A stretch of 64,000 bases of DNA. It comes from Oscarella lobularis (taxonomy: Eukaryota > Porifera > Homoscleromorpha > Homosclerophorida > Oscarellidae). The stretch covers positions 709,536-773,535 of the forward strand of contig NC_089181.1 in the NCBI RefSeq assembly GCF_947507565.1, given 5' to 3'. The translations under genes were made by a program, and so were the position numbers. The stretch's first letter is position 1; each line of letters starts with the position of its first letter. The notes beneath the pieces were generated by a model. That model did not search any database. It had not been told where the DNA came from and saw nothing but the letters and a program-made list of their open reading frames with translations. Shown piece by piece: positions 9,490 through 20,652 of the stretch.

Positions 9490-12227
9490 ATGGCCGAACC
9501 CGCATCACCCGAGCCTCGATATTCTCACGAAAGTGCGTTGATAGGAAATGAATTGCATGTATTCGGTGGAAAAAAGAGAAAACTTCCCAACAATTACTAT
9601 TTTCCCCGCAACGAGATCTGGACTTGTAATGTCAGAGAAGAGAGGAAATGGACTAGACGTTTCGCGGAAGGAAAGAATATTCCTCCGCCTTGCGCCGGAG
9701 CACGATGCGTGGTCATCAATGGGATCATGTATTCGTACGGCGGAATGAAGGAAGACGGAGGTCTCCTGGGAGAAGTATTCGGTTTGGATCCAAAGAATAT
9801 GAATTGGATCCAAGTATACACGCTTACACATAAAAAGAAACCCTGGCAACGCTCTCACTGCTGCTTGTGGGCTATTGGGGGAAGAATGATCATGTTTGGA
9901 GGATACAGCGGACGCATTCCTCCACATATTCTCCAATCAGGGGCACAACTCAATGGAGAGGTGAATAATGAGGTTCATGAATTTGTATTTGAGGACGGAA
10001 GAGATAAGGGTGAATTTCATGATCTAAAATCTAGAAATATTTCAACTTTTATGATTAGGACATTGGTTGGATGCTGAATTAAGTGGAGAAAGACCAAAGC
10101 CACGTAGCAGTGCTGCTATGGAAACGATTGATCAACACCGAGGACTTCTCCATGGAGGGTGTGAGAGTTGGAGGAAATCATTTGATGATGCTTTTGTGAT
10201 TGATTTGAGAGAAAAGGTAAATCCGAACTATGTTTGGCAATATTAAATACGTTGTAATAGAAATGGATTTGCATTGATTTTCTTCCAAAACCATCTGCTC
10301 GAGAAAATCACAGAATGTGTCGATTAGTGAAAAGAGGCTTTGAAAGAAAGAATTGCTTTCTAATGATAGGCGGTTACGATAAAGAACTTTCTGACAGCGG
10401 ATACCTAATTGATTTTGATGAACAAAAAGCACACAAGGTAGATTACTGATTTCATTGCCATTAATAAGAATATGAATTGTAGAATTCGTTAACCCCGGAT
10501 ATAGCCCCGGTGTCGTTGCACACCCTTCATTGTATAGCCAATCAAGATGGCTCTGCCTACCTCATTCTTTCTGGCGGTGAAGACAGAAAAAAAGAATGCC
10601 AGAAAATGATGAAAATCTTTACAATTGGTAATTAGAATGCAATATCCATTTGAAAATCATTTCACTAAGCAGGCTCCTCAAACGAATCGTACACAAAAAT
10701 CGAATATCTCCGTCTTACAAGAATTCCCTCTCCTGGTGAACAAAGAGGCATCTGGGGTGTTGAGCAACAAATGGAAAGAATGAGGTTGGCTTCATGCTTG
10801 GTACGGCTACCTTACTAACACGCTTATTCATTTCTAGACTGGACGTGCATCAAGATCGCTCCCACAGGTTTGAAACTGATCGCACTACGGAGCAGTACGA
10901 AACACTGAGAGCTGAAAAGTAGAAACTTTGCCATTTTTATGGGCGTTTCATATGCGGTGTGTACATAGGTTAGAGCAGGATGCACGATTTCGTCATCTTC
11001 AGGAACAATTTGAACTCCAAAGGTGAAAATTATTAATATAAACGTTTATAACGATACCCATACTTGGATGATGACATAAGCTAAATCACAACTTTGATTT
11101 ATGAAATAAGGACTTGGCTTCAGACTGAACGTCAAACTTCTCAATCTCAGCATCAAGCGTTGGTTCGCCTTCATGCTGAACGTCAAGCCTTGGAATCACG
11201 ATGCCAAATTCTCGCAGCTCAAAATCACAATCTCCTCGACTCATTGGAGGAATCGCAACAACGTCTTGCCCAATTCATTGAAGTTCTAAGCATTAGCCCG
11301 CAACAAATTCAGCTGTCTCAAGACAAGCTGGGAACAGGAGCATATGCAGGTAAATAAAAGTTAAATACAAGTTAGTTTTAAAATAGATAATGTTGAACTT
11401 GAGATGTGTTCATTGGCCATTGGCACGGCATTGACGTGGCTGTGAAGAAATTCCACGAAATCATCACGACCGACAGAACGATTCCCACATTTCAAGAGGA
11501 AGTTCTCACGGCTAGTCGACTCCATCATCCCAACATCATACAAGTGTGCGGTGCTATAATGAGACCGGGTCTTCCTTTTCAAATTGTCTCCGAATTACTC
11601 GAGGGATCGGTCAGCGAAGTGATGGATGCCGCCCACTCTTATGGATCCTATCTTTCCATTTATGAGCAGCTCTCAATTGCATTCGAAATGACGTCAGGTA
11701 TTACGTACCTCCACGAGCTCCATCCCCGTCCCTACGTTCACGGCGATATTCGTCCGACGAACGCGTTGGTGACAAGGGACATGAAGGTCAAAGTCGCTGA
11801 TTTGGGAGCTGCACATTTGCTAAACAGCTACAAATCAGCCGGACCCCTCAGTCCTAATTATCTTGCTCCAGAACGAAGGGATCCCACGTCCGCACGCAGT
11901 TCGTTGCTAAGCGACGTGTACAGTCTGGGCGTTTCGCTGATTGAAATATTCACCGGAGTGGGACCGATTATAGCAGAGAGAAGTGGTCAGCTGGGACGGA
12001 TGATGAATCGGGCTCAGTTGCACGCCATTTGCTCTAGAATGATTGCGGGACGAGACAGAGTGAGAAATCGTCCTACGACTCGCGAAGCCCTTGCAATTCT
12101 GAGAGGGGAAATTAATAAGCTGCTAAGGTTAGGGATTGAGCCGATGAAGAGATTGGTCAAAGGAAGACACCTAATAGAAGGAGACAATCGTCGTCACGTC
12201 GTTTTCTTGTCCGACGTTCGTATTTAG
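9490..12227 (+). CDS. Kelch-repeat / coiled-coil / tyrosine-kinase-like protein kinase
   Basis: Nine exons: 9490..10009, 10059..10216, 10261..10437, 10483..10627, 10673..10784, 10838..10918, 10969..11022, 11111..11349, 11404..12227, 769 residues. The first half has kelch-type blades (ELHVFGGKK, IMYSYGGMKE, RMIMFGGYSG, CFLMIGGYD). A glutamine/arginine-rich coiled coil follows (exons 6-8, repeated AERQ). The kinase starts at LGTGAYADVFIG, with VAVKKF as the lysine site, HGDIRPTN as the catalytic loop (HRD changed to HGD, Asp and Asn kept), DLG replacing DFG, and LAPERR. All key residues are present, so it is probably active. The family is TKL-like. No membrane segment is seen. The blades may sense a ligand and the coiled coil may dimerise the enzyme; that is inference. 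Confidence 0.85.
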
Positions 12228-13660
12228 ACTCAGCATCTTTTGCTCAGCATTTTATTAAACACTTTTTGATTTTTTAATTAATAATAGTTTTGGTGCAGAC
12301 ACTCATGACCTTAAGCAGTGCGTATTACTGTATTGAAACATGATTCATTAAAAGTGTCTTTCAATCATCGCGAGGAGTCACATGCAAGGAGACGAAAAGC
12401 ATATCTTAGCGCGCTGGAGTTGATGAACGTGCTAGCCTGACGGGATAACGAGGAAGTGCGAAAGGAGCAAACGCGAAGCTACAACGTACCCGAGTCAGCC
12501 GTCGCCTCAGAACAGTTCTTTGTTGTCTACTACTTAATGGTTGGATAAACCACGTGGCTGTTTCTAGCTATAGCACAGTGGGAACAAGCGAGAAGAAAAA
12601 GTGACTAGAGGAAATCCACAGCAGATGAGACAAACGTGCCAGTGCATTTATTTAGCGTGATAACGGAGTATGAGTCATGCGCAAGGGAATTGAGGAGCTT
12701 CATTTGGAAAACGCACGCAACGGAGAAAATATTGACAGTGGCAGAAGAACGACCCAATACATAAAAATTACCTGATAATCCATTGAGAAATGATCTAAAG
12801 CACGATCGAGCCGCTGCTAGCTAACGTTTGAGGGAAGGAAGCTACCAATCTCTTTACCTACTAGCAACCTCCGACTAAACTCTAATGCAAAGGGAAGGAC
12901 ACGTGCAGACTATTGTAGTTATGCAACGATCGCAGACACATTTCAACCACCTGCTGTAAAACCAGATCTTGTCCCATCTACACTCTCAGCATCGTACACA
13001 ATGCGGGAGGCTTATGCATCCTATGCCACGAGCTTTCGCATTATCCCCGACCCGCCTTCGATTAGACTGGCAGAAATCGAGTCCTAGTGTCTAGATTTTG
13101 TTGGAAATCAGTCTATGCAAACGTAGCCAGTGGCACAGCATGCAATCAATCTCCATGGACGCTGCAGAGGGGCCCGCCCTTTAAGTGCATGCCTACATAC
13201 TTTGGGGGCACCAAAGGAATGAACAAACCTTGCATACATTCATTCTTCTTTCAGCGCCGCAACTGACACAAACCTAGTAACCTAGTAAACCTAGTAAGAC
13301 ACAGTCATACGCATTCCTAAAGCGTTTAGAAGCGCGACATGAAAGTAGAAGAGTAAGTACGATGCGTACGATCGTGGGTCCTATATAGGGGCCCCCGAAC
13401 AAAATCTCGTACAGTCGCCGAGAGAAACAGTCTTTTGGATAAGACTCATCGCAAAAACCATTGACGTCGGATTGCTTACCAAGGAGCGGATGTGTAGTCC
13501 ATCTTGCGTGGGATTCCGGCAGCGAAGGGGGCGGAACCGCTCGATCCCTAAAAAATCGTCCGCTACGACGTCCTCTCAACTCTGACAGGCATCCTATACG
13601 CATCGAAACGTCTTTGAAGACCATGGCATGGAAACCACACTAGCATTAATCTGATGCATA
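12228..13660. other. Gene-free stretch between kinase gene and its relic
   Basis: Apart from short tandem copies of CCTAGTAA near 13272-13297, I see no conserved frame, RNA gene or mobile-element ends. The open frames present lack family motifs and splice partners. Confidence 0.4.
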
Positions 13661-13664
13661 TTTC

Positions 13665-14399
13665 TATAGAGAACAATACGAAACTCTGCAAGCTGAAACG
13701 TAGGACATTCGAAATTCTTTATCTACGAATAATACGTGCTTTGTATGCAGATCAGAGCTGGCTGCTCGCTGTTGTGATCTTCAAAGACAAATTGAACGCC
13801 ACAAGTAAACATTTTTACTATGCACGTCTATTACTATACACTAAGTAACGATGGTAGGGCCAATTTCCAAGCTGAGAGCAGAAGAATAGTAGCCAAAAAG
13901 TAAAAAGGAATAGGATCAGATAAACTAAATACCCACTTCTGACATAGAAAAGAAATCAGGATGCAACGCAAATATTTTCAATCTCAACGTCAAGCCTTTC
14001 AGACTCTGCAAGAGTCACTTGAAGAAACGCGACGCAGCCTTGACCAATTTGTAGAAGTTATAAACATCAATCCAAAACAAATTCAGCTCACAAAGAAAAA
14101 GCTCGGAAGAGGAGCATATGCAGGTAAAATAAAAAACATATTTGAATATCGCAGTTGATTTATTTAATCAAGACGTGCTTAGTGGGTTTTGGAAAGGCAC
14201 GCACGTCGCCGTCAAGAAATTCCACAAACTCATCACGACTGAGAGAACGATTTCCCTATTTCAAAAGGATGTTCTCACGGCCAGTCGACTCCATCATCCC
14301 AACATCATGCGAGTTTGCGGTGCAATAATGAGACCGGGTCTACCTTTTCAAATCGTCTCGGAATTACTTGAGGGATCGGTCAGCAAAGTGATCAATTCC
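13665..14399 (+). pseudogene. Truncated duplicate of the Kelch-kinase gene (coiled coil and kinase N-lobe only)
   Basis: Segments match the intact upstream gene exon by exon: about 13665-13697 (exon 6), 13751-13804 (exon 7), 13960-14124 (exon 8, ending KKLGRGAYAG) and 14168-14399 (start of exon 9, VAVKKFHKLITTERT and NIMRVCGAIMRPGLPFQ). The Kelch half is absent. The kinase stops mid-domain, before the catalytic loop, where the sequence changes abruptly to a fragment of the transposon TIR. With no catalytic lobe and no start context this is a relic, although its kinase frame is still open. Confidence 0.85.
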
Positions 14400-14447
14400 G
14401 CCAACCACACCCCCCTTAACGCGCGAGGGTCTGGAGTATCGAGGCTA
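14399..14447 (-). repeat. Orphan 49-bp fragment of the transposon TIR
   Basis: Matches the outermost part of the right TIR (7846-7896) essentially base for base, from CCAACCACACCCCCC to the terminal GGAGTATCGAGGC and TA. It joins the truncated kinase copy directly, with a few bases of shared sequence (GCC/AACCAC) at the join. Confidence 0.85.
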
Positions 14448-14517
14448 TTTGTTGTGCAGCTTATACTATTGATTACTCTCACGTGATGCTTCTGACTATC
14501 CGGGCGGACCGGGGACA

Positions 14518-16059
14518 ATGGAGTTCCACATTCACTGTTCCGAGTGTTTGCTAGCGAACTGCGACTCGGCACTGGGCTGTGCTTTATTGCGATGCGATCG
14601 TCAGTGCGGTGCCGTCCTGCATCAATGCAAACTCGACGAGCATCGGCTCATATGCTCCAACGCGAGCCAACCGTGTCCCAACGCATCCTACGGCTGCCCG
14701 TTCGTACTACCTAGAAGCAAGGCAAGTTGAAGAGAAGAGAATCCCCCTAAAAATATATCTGAAATCCTCCCCAATAATTGATTTCGTTTTCTCCAGTTCA
14801 TGTCTCACTTGCGTCACTGCCCAGCGAGTGTCCTTCCATGCAAGCGCGTGTGGAGTCGTCTGCGCGTCGACGCTCGAAAACGTCACGGCATCATTGACGC
14901 AATGTGGCACGCGACTGGCGACGAAAAAAAGCGCTCCTTTCGGCGTGAAAATCCGCGCGCCGTCGACGGTCAACTCGACGCCGAGCTGACCTACTGCGAC
15001 GAAGTTCACCTATTTGACCCAATCGGCAGGTCGACTAAACGAACACCAGCTGTCGAACCGAGCTTCGATGCCGACTTCAAATGGGATGATCTTGTGAGCC
15101 CGGCATTGCCCTCAGAAATAGAAGAATCGGGAAATGATGTACCCCCATTGCCGCCACCCCCTCAATTCGACCTAGTCCGCCGCGAGGATGATGCAATTAG
15201 AAAGACCAGTGGTGACCGTGGCGATCGAGTTTGCCTCGAAGATCGTTCGTGGACGCTGGATTTTAATGCGATTAGCGTTGCCGCGTTCTTCAATACGCGA
15301 GGTGGTGGACTCGATTTCTTTCGCTGCGATCGTCTGTTTCGTCGCGACGAGATAGGGGATCACTACGACGACGCTCACGGATTCGTACAGTCGAATCTCG
15401 GCGCGTGGATGGAGATGCGATGTCCGTACGAGGGCTGCTCGTACGCGAGGCGAAATCTCGTGCCAGCGCCGCGCGGCTGTCGTGTTCGGTTCGCGCGCGA
15501 GCGTATGGCGTTCTCCGTTATTTGGCCATCGTCGTTGTCGTCGTCGTCGTCGTCGTCTGAGTGCGAGGACGTTGATCGTCTGTCGCGATTGCCTGGTGAG
15601 ATTTTGCTTCATATTGGGTCGTTTTTGGACGGATTTGCCCTGTGCAATCTCGCGTTGACGTGTCGTCGATTGAGAGAGATTTGCAGTCGGTTGTTGAATC
15701 GGCGTGGCATGGTCGAAATCGTTTGGGAGCGAGCTGGGGAAAATCGTTGGGTAGAAAAATCAAAGGTCGAGATAACTACTGTACCACCATCATCGTACTG
15801 TATGTCTATCTCTGTTTCCTTTTAGGTGTGGTCGTTTTCTACGTCATTTTCTCCCGTTTCTCGATGGCTACTTTCTAATGAGCCATCGATGGTACAGCAT
15901 ATGATGTCGTGTCCTCACAAGGACGTCGGTGGCGAGAAGGGAAACAGTAAGCTAGCACTCGTTGGGCTTAGCCAGCGATCCATTCAAACTGACGTGAAGG
16001 CAACGACACCCACGACACCCACACATTATGCTTCGATACGCTCTTCGATACCTTCGTAA
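14518..16059 (+). CDS. FBXO30: FBXO30/FBXO40-like F-box protein with TRAF-type zinc finger
   Basis: Three exons: 14518..14721, 14797..15765, 15826..16059, 468 residues. The N-terminus holds the TRAF-type zinc region typical of this pair (HIHCSECLLANCD, CGAVLHQCKLDEHRLIC, GCPFVLPRSK, then HLRHCPASVLPC). An acidic, low-complexity middle includes a serine run encoded by TCG repeats. The F-box is LPGEILLHIGSFLDGFALC, and after it comes the family C-terminus WERAGENRW...VWSFSTSFSPVSRW. It should be the substrate adaptor of an SCF ubiquitin ligase. The first intron uses a GC donor in perfect context (AAG|GCAAGT). Its 3' end is partly duplicated downstream at about 17840-18150. Confidence 0.9.
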
Positions 16060-16184
16060 TCACGTGCATCTGTACTTTACTTTCTACCTACTTTCGCATA
16101 AAATTATATTTTTACATCTCCCCTCCCCTCCTTCCCCACGGCGAATTCTTTCGTCGACACGCATGCCCCGAAAAAAAACAAAGG

Positions 16185-17619
16185 ATGTCCGTCTTTGTTA
16201 GTCTTCTCGTCTTCTCGACGGTCCTATTCTCTCCGATACGAGAATCGGCGGCGGCGTCCAAGTCTGACAGCTACGGGATCGTCACCTACAACGTTCGATT
16301 CCTGCAACATGCGAGCGAAAACGAGACCGAGTACGCACGTCGACAACGCGCCGTCGTTGAAATGGTAATTTGAGATGATGTAGTTACCCGAACAATCTTT
16401 TTCGTCCAACAGTTGGCCCAAGCGGAAGCGGACGTTCTTTGTCTGCAAGAGGTATGGGTTCCGGACGACATCGACGACATCGTTCAGAAAACGCGCGACG
16501 CGTTTTCGTATCACCACCGGATAACTGTACCTGGCCCAGATCCGACTCACGTGCCTTGCGAACCGGGTCCCGCGTCCGAGCTTTCGACGTGCGCCGCGAC
16601 TAGGTGCTCGTCAGCAACAAATGACGAAGAGCTACTCGCCTGCTCTTACTTTTTGTGCAACACTGAGATTATCACAAGAATGCCTGCTCTGCCTTTTTGT
16701 CACCGCTCATTTGGGTACCGCGTAAAATTTTCTCTTACAACGCAACGCAATCTGATCTCCTTTGGTTTTTCTGTCGTGCAGGTTTAGCTGACCGTGTCGG
16801 TTTCTGTCTTCAGCCTGGTAGGTATTCGCCGACCCATGGGCTCCTAATGCTCAGCAAACGACGTCTGAGCGACAAGAAAGAGTTTAGTTTCAGTGCCAAT
16901 GAAACGACGCTGCTGGCAACTCGCGGATACATTTCTGCAATGGTTGGCAGCTAGCTATATCTACATCCTACCTCATTCAATATCTTTAGATTGAAGACGT
17001 TGGTCACGTATTTTGCACTCATCTCGCGACTCGCTCCGGTGACGGTTCAATTTACTGTAAATAGTTAAATGAATTGTGTTACATCTTGCCTGCACTATCT
17101 TCTCGTGCAGTTGGATCTTCACAGTTTTCCAATTACACCCAGGAGCAATTGCATCAAGTGAATCTGCTGCTGACGGCCGCAGATTCTGCTGCTAGAGCGA
17201 GCGCCTACGGGGTGATCGTCGCAGGGGACATGAATCACGGACCCAAGATTGGAGATCGCATACAGGGCGACTTGGTCGACGTCTACAACGCAGTCCTTCG
17301 TCGTGGATACGCTGATCCGTACGTGGCTGATACGTCAGAAGCTCAGTGCACGTTTTGTCGAGCGAATCCACTCGCTTTGGCATCTATTGAAGCGTTCGAT
17401 GGATCGCCCAATGGAACGCACGAGGGAAATATCCTTGATCATGTCTACGTGTCTTCGAGTGATGGATCTCGTGTGGTTGGCACACAGGTGGGGAGGTGTA
17501 TAGATAAAAACAACGATTTTTCTTTTGAGTTTTTCTTTTAGCGAATTTGGGATGAGCCCGTTGTTTTCGAGGGCCACTCTCTCTACTTGTCTGATCACTA
17601 TGGCGTTCAGTTAGATTAG
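16185..17619 (+). pseudogene. EEP-family secreted phosphodiesterase, first tandem copy, probably broken
   Basis: Exons parallel the second copy: 16185..16364, 16413..16942, 16990..17056, 17111..17487, 17542..17619. A signal peptide and the EEP (endonuclease/exonuclease/phosphatase) motifs are visible: YNVRFL, LCLQEVW, GDMNHG and SDHYGV. Against copy 2 it has small indels at about 16660-16735 that break the reading frame, and a premature TAG at 17617 that removes about 35 C-terminal residues. An unrecognised extra intron could rescue the first defect but not the second. Most likely it is a decaying duplicate, or a truncated protein if spliced differently. Confidence 0.65.
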
Positions 17620-17839
17620 GTTCCTCCCGTTTTTGACGTCAACGACGTCATCGACGAGTGGCGGAGCAGTTTCAACGAATGGAAACAGAAATTTGGCGAT
17701 TGGCAAGAGGACAGATGTTAAATGTCATTGTTGTTGGTTAGTGTCTTAAAACTTGCCTTTTACGGCGTATTGTTATTAGTTAATAGGCTAGGGCAGAGCT
17801 ATAGGGGGCTTGGGCTATGGTGTACTGTGTCGTATTTAT

Positions 17840-18150
17840 ATCATTGAGATTTGCAGTCGGAAATCATTTGAGAGCGAGTTGGGAAAAATCACTGGGTATA
17901 AAATCAACGGTCAATGCAAATACTGTACCACCATCATCGTGTGTCTATCTCTGTTTCCTTTTAGGTGTGGTCGTTCTCTACGTTATTTTCTCCAATTTCC
18001 CGATGGCTACTTTCTAATGAGCCATTGATGGTGCCACACATGATGTCGTGTCCTCACAAGGATGTCGGCGGTGAGAAGAAAAACGGTAAGCTACCACTGG
18101 TTGGGCTCAGCCAGCGATCCATTCAAACTGACGTGAAGGCAAACGACTGA
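17840..18150 (+). pseudogene. Relic of the FBXO30-like gene's 3' end
   Basis: Strongly similar to 15670-16035: it includes the end of the F-box exon, the same last intron with its TTTTAG acceptor, and the last exon (FSTLFSPISRWLLSNEP-like reading, with MSCPHKDVGGEK). No start or upstream exon exists, so it is non-functional. It marks the left part of the tandem duplication unit. Confidence 0.85.
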
Positions 18151-18218
18151 TCTCCCCTCCCCTCCCCACGGCGAATTCTTTGAATTTCTTTCGTCGACAC
18201 GCATGCCCCGAAAAACAA

Positions 18219-19783
18219 ATGGCGTCCGTCTTTGTTCTTCTCGTCTTCTCGACGGTCCTATTCTCTCCGATACGAGAATCGGCGGCGGCGTCCGAGTCTG
18301 ACAGCTACGGGATCGTCACCTACAACGTTCGATTCCTGCGACACGCGAGCGAAAACGAGACCGAGTACGCACGTCGACAACGCGCCGTCGTTGAAACGGT
18401 AATTTGACGTGACGTCGTTCTAGATCGACAAAATTGTTACTTTTTCCCAAATAATCTCCTTCTTCGAACAGTTGACCCAAGCGGAAGCGGACGTTCTTTG
18501 TCTGCAGGAGGTGTGGGTTCCGGACGACATCGACGACATCGTTCAGAAAACGCGCGACGCGTTTCCGTATCACCACCGGATAACTGTCCCTGGCCCAGAT
18601 CCGACTCGCGTGCCCTGCGAGCCGGGTCCCGCGTCCGAGTTTTCGACGTGCGCCGCGACTAGGTGCTCATCAGCGACAACTGATGAAGAGCTATTAGCCT
18701 GCGCTTACCTTTTGTGCAACGCTGAGATTAACAACATAGGACAAGAATGCGTACTCTGTCTTCTGCTGAACAGTCATTTGGGTACCGCGTTTTTCTCTTG
18801 CAACGCAACGCAGTCTGATCGTTGGTTTTTCTGCCCTGCAGGTTTAACTGTTAGTCTCGGTTTCTGTCTTCAGCCAGGTAGGTATTCGCCGACCCATGGG
18901 CTCCTAATGCTCAGCAAACGACGTCTGAGCGACAAGAAAGAGTTTAGTTTCAGTGCCAACGAAACGTTGCTGCTGACTCGCGGATACATTTCTGCAATGG
19001 TTAGCAGCTAGCTCTCTCTATATCTACAGCCTAACTCATCAAATATTATTAGATTGAAGACGTTGGTCACGTATTTTGCACTCATCTCACGACTCGCTTG
19101 GCTGGCAGTCCAGTTTACTGTAAGTAGTTAAATGAATTGTGTTACACCTTGCCTGTACTGTCTTCTCGTGCAGTTGGATCTTCACAGTTTTCCAATTACA
19201 CCCAGGAGCAATTGCATCAAGTGAATCTGCTGCTGACTGCCGCAGATTCGGCTGCTAAAGCGAGCGCCTACGGGGTTGTCGTCGCAGGAGACATGAATCA
19301 CGGACCCGAGATTGGAGATCGCATACAGGGCGACAATGTCGACGTCTACAATGTAGTCCTTCGTCGTGGATACGCCGATCCGTACGTGGCTAATATGTCG
19401 GAAGCTCGGTGCACGCTTTGTCGAGCGAATCCACTCGCTTTGGCATCCATTGAGGCGTTTGATGGATCGCCCAATGGAACGCACGAGGGAAATATCCTTG
19501 ATCATGTGTACGTGCCTTCTAATGATGTGTCTCGTGTGGTTGGCGCACAGGTGGGTATGTGTAGGTGAAAGAAAGATTTTCTGTTTTTCAATATTTCTTT
19601 TAGCGAATTTGGGATGAGCCCGTTGTTTTTGAGGGCCACTCGCTCTACTTGTCTGATCACTATGGCGTTCAGTTACAGTACGTTCCTCCCGTTGTTGACG
19701 TCAACGACGCCATCGACGAGTGGCGGAGCAGTTTCAGCGAATGGAAGCAGAAATTTGGCGAATGGCAAGAGGACGAATGTTGA
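18219..19783 (+). CDS. Secreted EEP-family phosphodiesterase (sphingomyelinase/DNase-type fold), intact copy
   Basis: Five exons: 18219..18398, 18472..18999, 19053..19119, 19174..19550, 19604..19783, 443 residues. The N-terminus ASVFVLLVFSTVLFSP is a signal peptide. Catalytic-fold motifs in order: GIVTYNVRFL, DVLCLQEVWVPDD, GLLMLSKRR, VFCTHL, VAGDMNHGPE, ILDHVY and FEGHSLYLSDHYGVQ, which are the metal- and phosphate-binding residues of the EEP superfamily. A cysteine-rich insert (CAATRCSS...LLACAYLLC) suggests an extracellular, disulfide-bonded enzyme. The substrate (sphingolipid, nucleic acid or another phosphodiester) cannot be told from sequence. Copy 1 lies directly upstream and a third relic lies beyond the SRCR gene. 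Confidence 0.8.
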
Positions 19784-20652
19784 ATGTCATTGTTGTTGAT
19801 TGATGTTGTAGAAAGTGCCTTGTATGGGTTCATTGTTAATAGGAGAATGACTTATTTTGTTGAATAGGGTCGACATTCGATATTCCAGACAAGTGGAAGC
19901 AGGAGTTGATGGTAAGGCTAAAAAGGAAGGCCATGCTTTGAAGGAGACTTCACTATACAAATTCTTTTCCCAGCGTTGAAAGCACTCACTACGTACACGC
20001 AGTGCTCACAGCAATTTATTTTTTAGGACTTCGTCAAACAAATGTGTGTGGAGGGGGAAATTTTTCATTTTTTGCTCAAACACTCCTTCGATCAAAGGAT
20101 CAAATGGATACAAGTAGGTGCCGTATCACCATAGATAATAATAGCTAGCTGTAGCTAGTTGTGTTCAACCGACCGACGCCCGGATAATCAAACGCCTGCT
20201 CGCCGCTTTCGAAGGCTTAGAACAATCGCTATACGAGTAGCTGTTGGCGTTATTTGAATTTGGGCTCTAGTGAGACATCTGTCCTTCCAGGTAACTGAAG
20301 AAACAGGCCTCAGGCAATAAGGTCGACAATAAGGTTGCAAGACGAGATAGAGAGCTAAAGCTCTTACTTTGAATCTAGTTTATCACACTTAAGCTGACCG
20401 ATAGCGTTTAACAGTTGCTGGCAAATGCACCTGATCCAATTCGTCAGTCAAAGATCTAGCGCAGCCACATAGATAGCATCTCAATTGTTTTGTATGCCTC
20501 TGAAGTCTTAAGCTTAATCTTAATCTTAATCTGATTATAGCCTTTACATTGAGCAAAAAATATGTTTGGCCGGACGTCTGAGCTAATTATATCTGAGAGC
20601 AGAGAGAACAATAAACAGTTGCAAAAGAGTTTTGTCAGATGAAGCATCAAAC
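19784..20652. other. Intergenic stretch with a ZFYVE21 exon-1-like relic
   Basis: At about 19870-19925 the sequence CATTCGATATTCCAGACAAG...TGGAAG and a following GTAAGG resemble the end of ZFYVE21 exon 1 and its donor (29360-29400). The flanking GGCCATGCTTTGAAGGA recurs at about 29180-29197. The remainder, including the SRCR promoter, shows nothing recognisable except a tandem TTAATC/TTAAGC run at 20508-20533. Confidence 0.6.

Noticed and set aside
20632-20652. Extending the SRCR protein seven codons upstream
   Set aside because: That start would be TTG; the first in-frame ATG at 20653 gives a sensible cytoplasmic tail.
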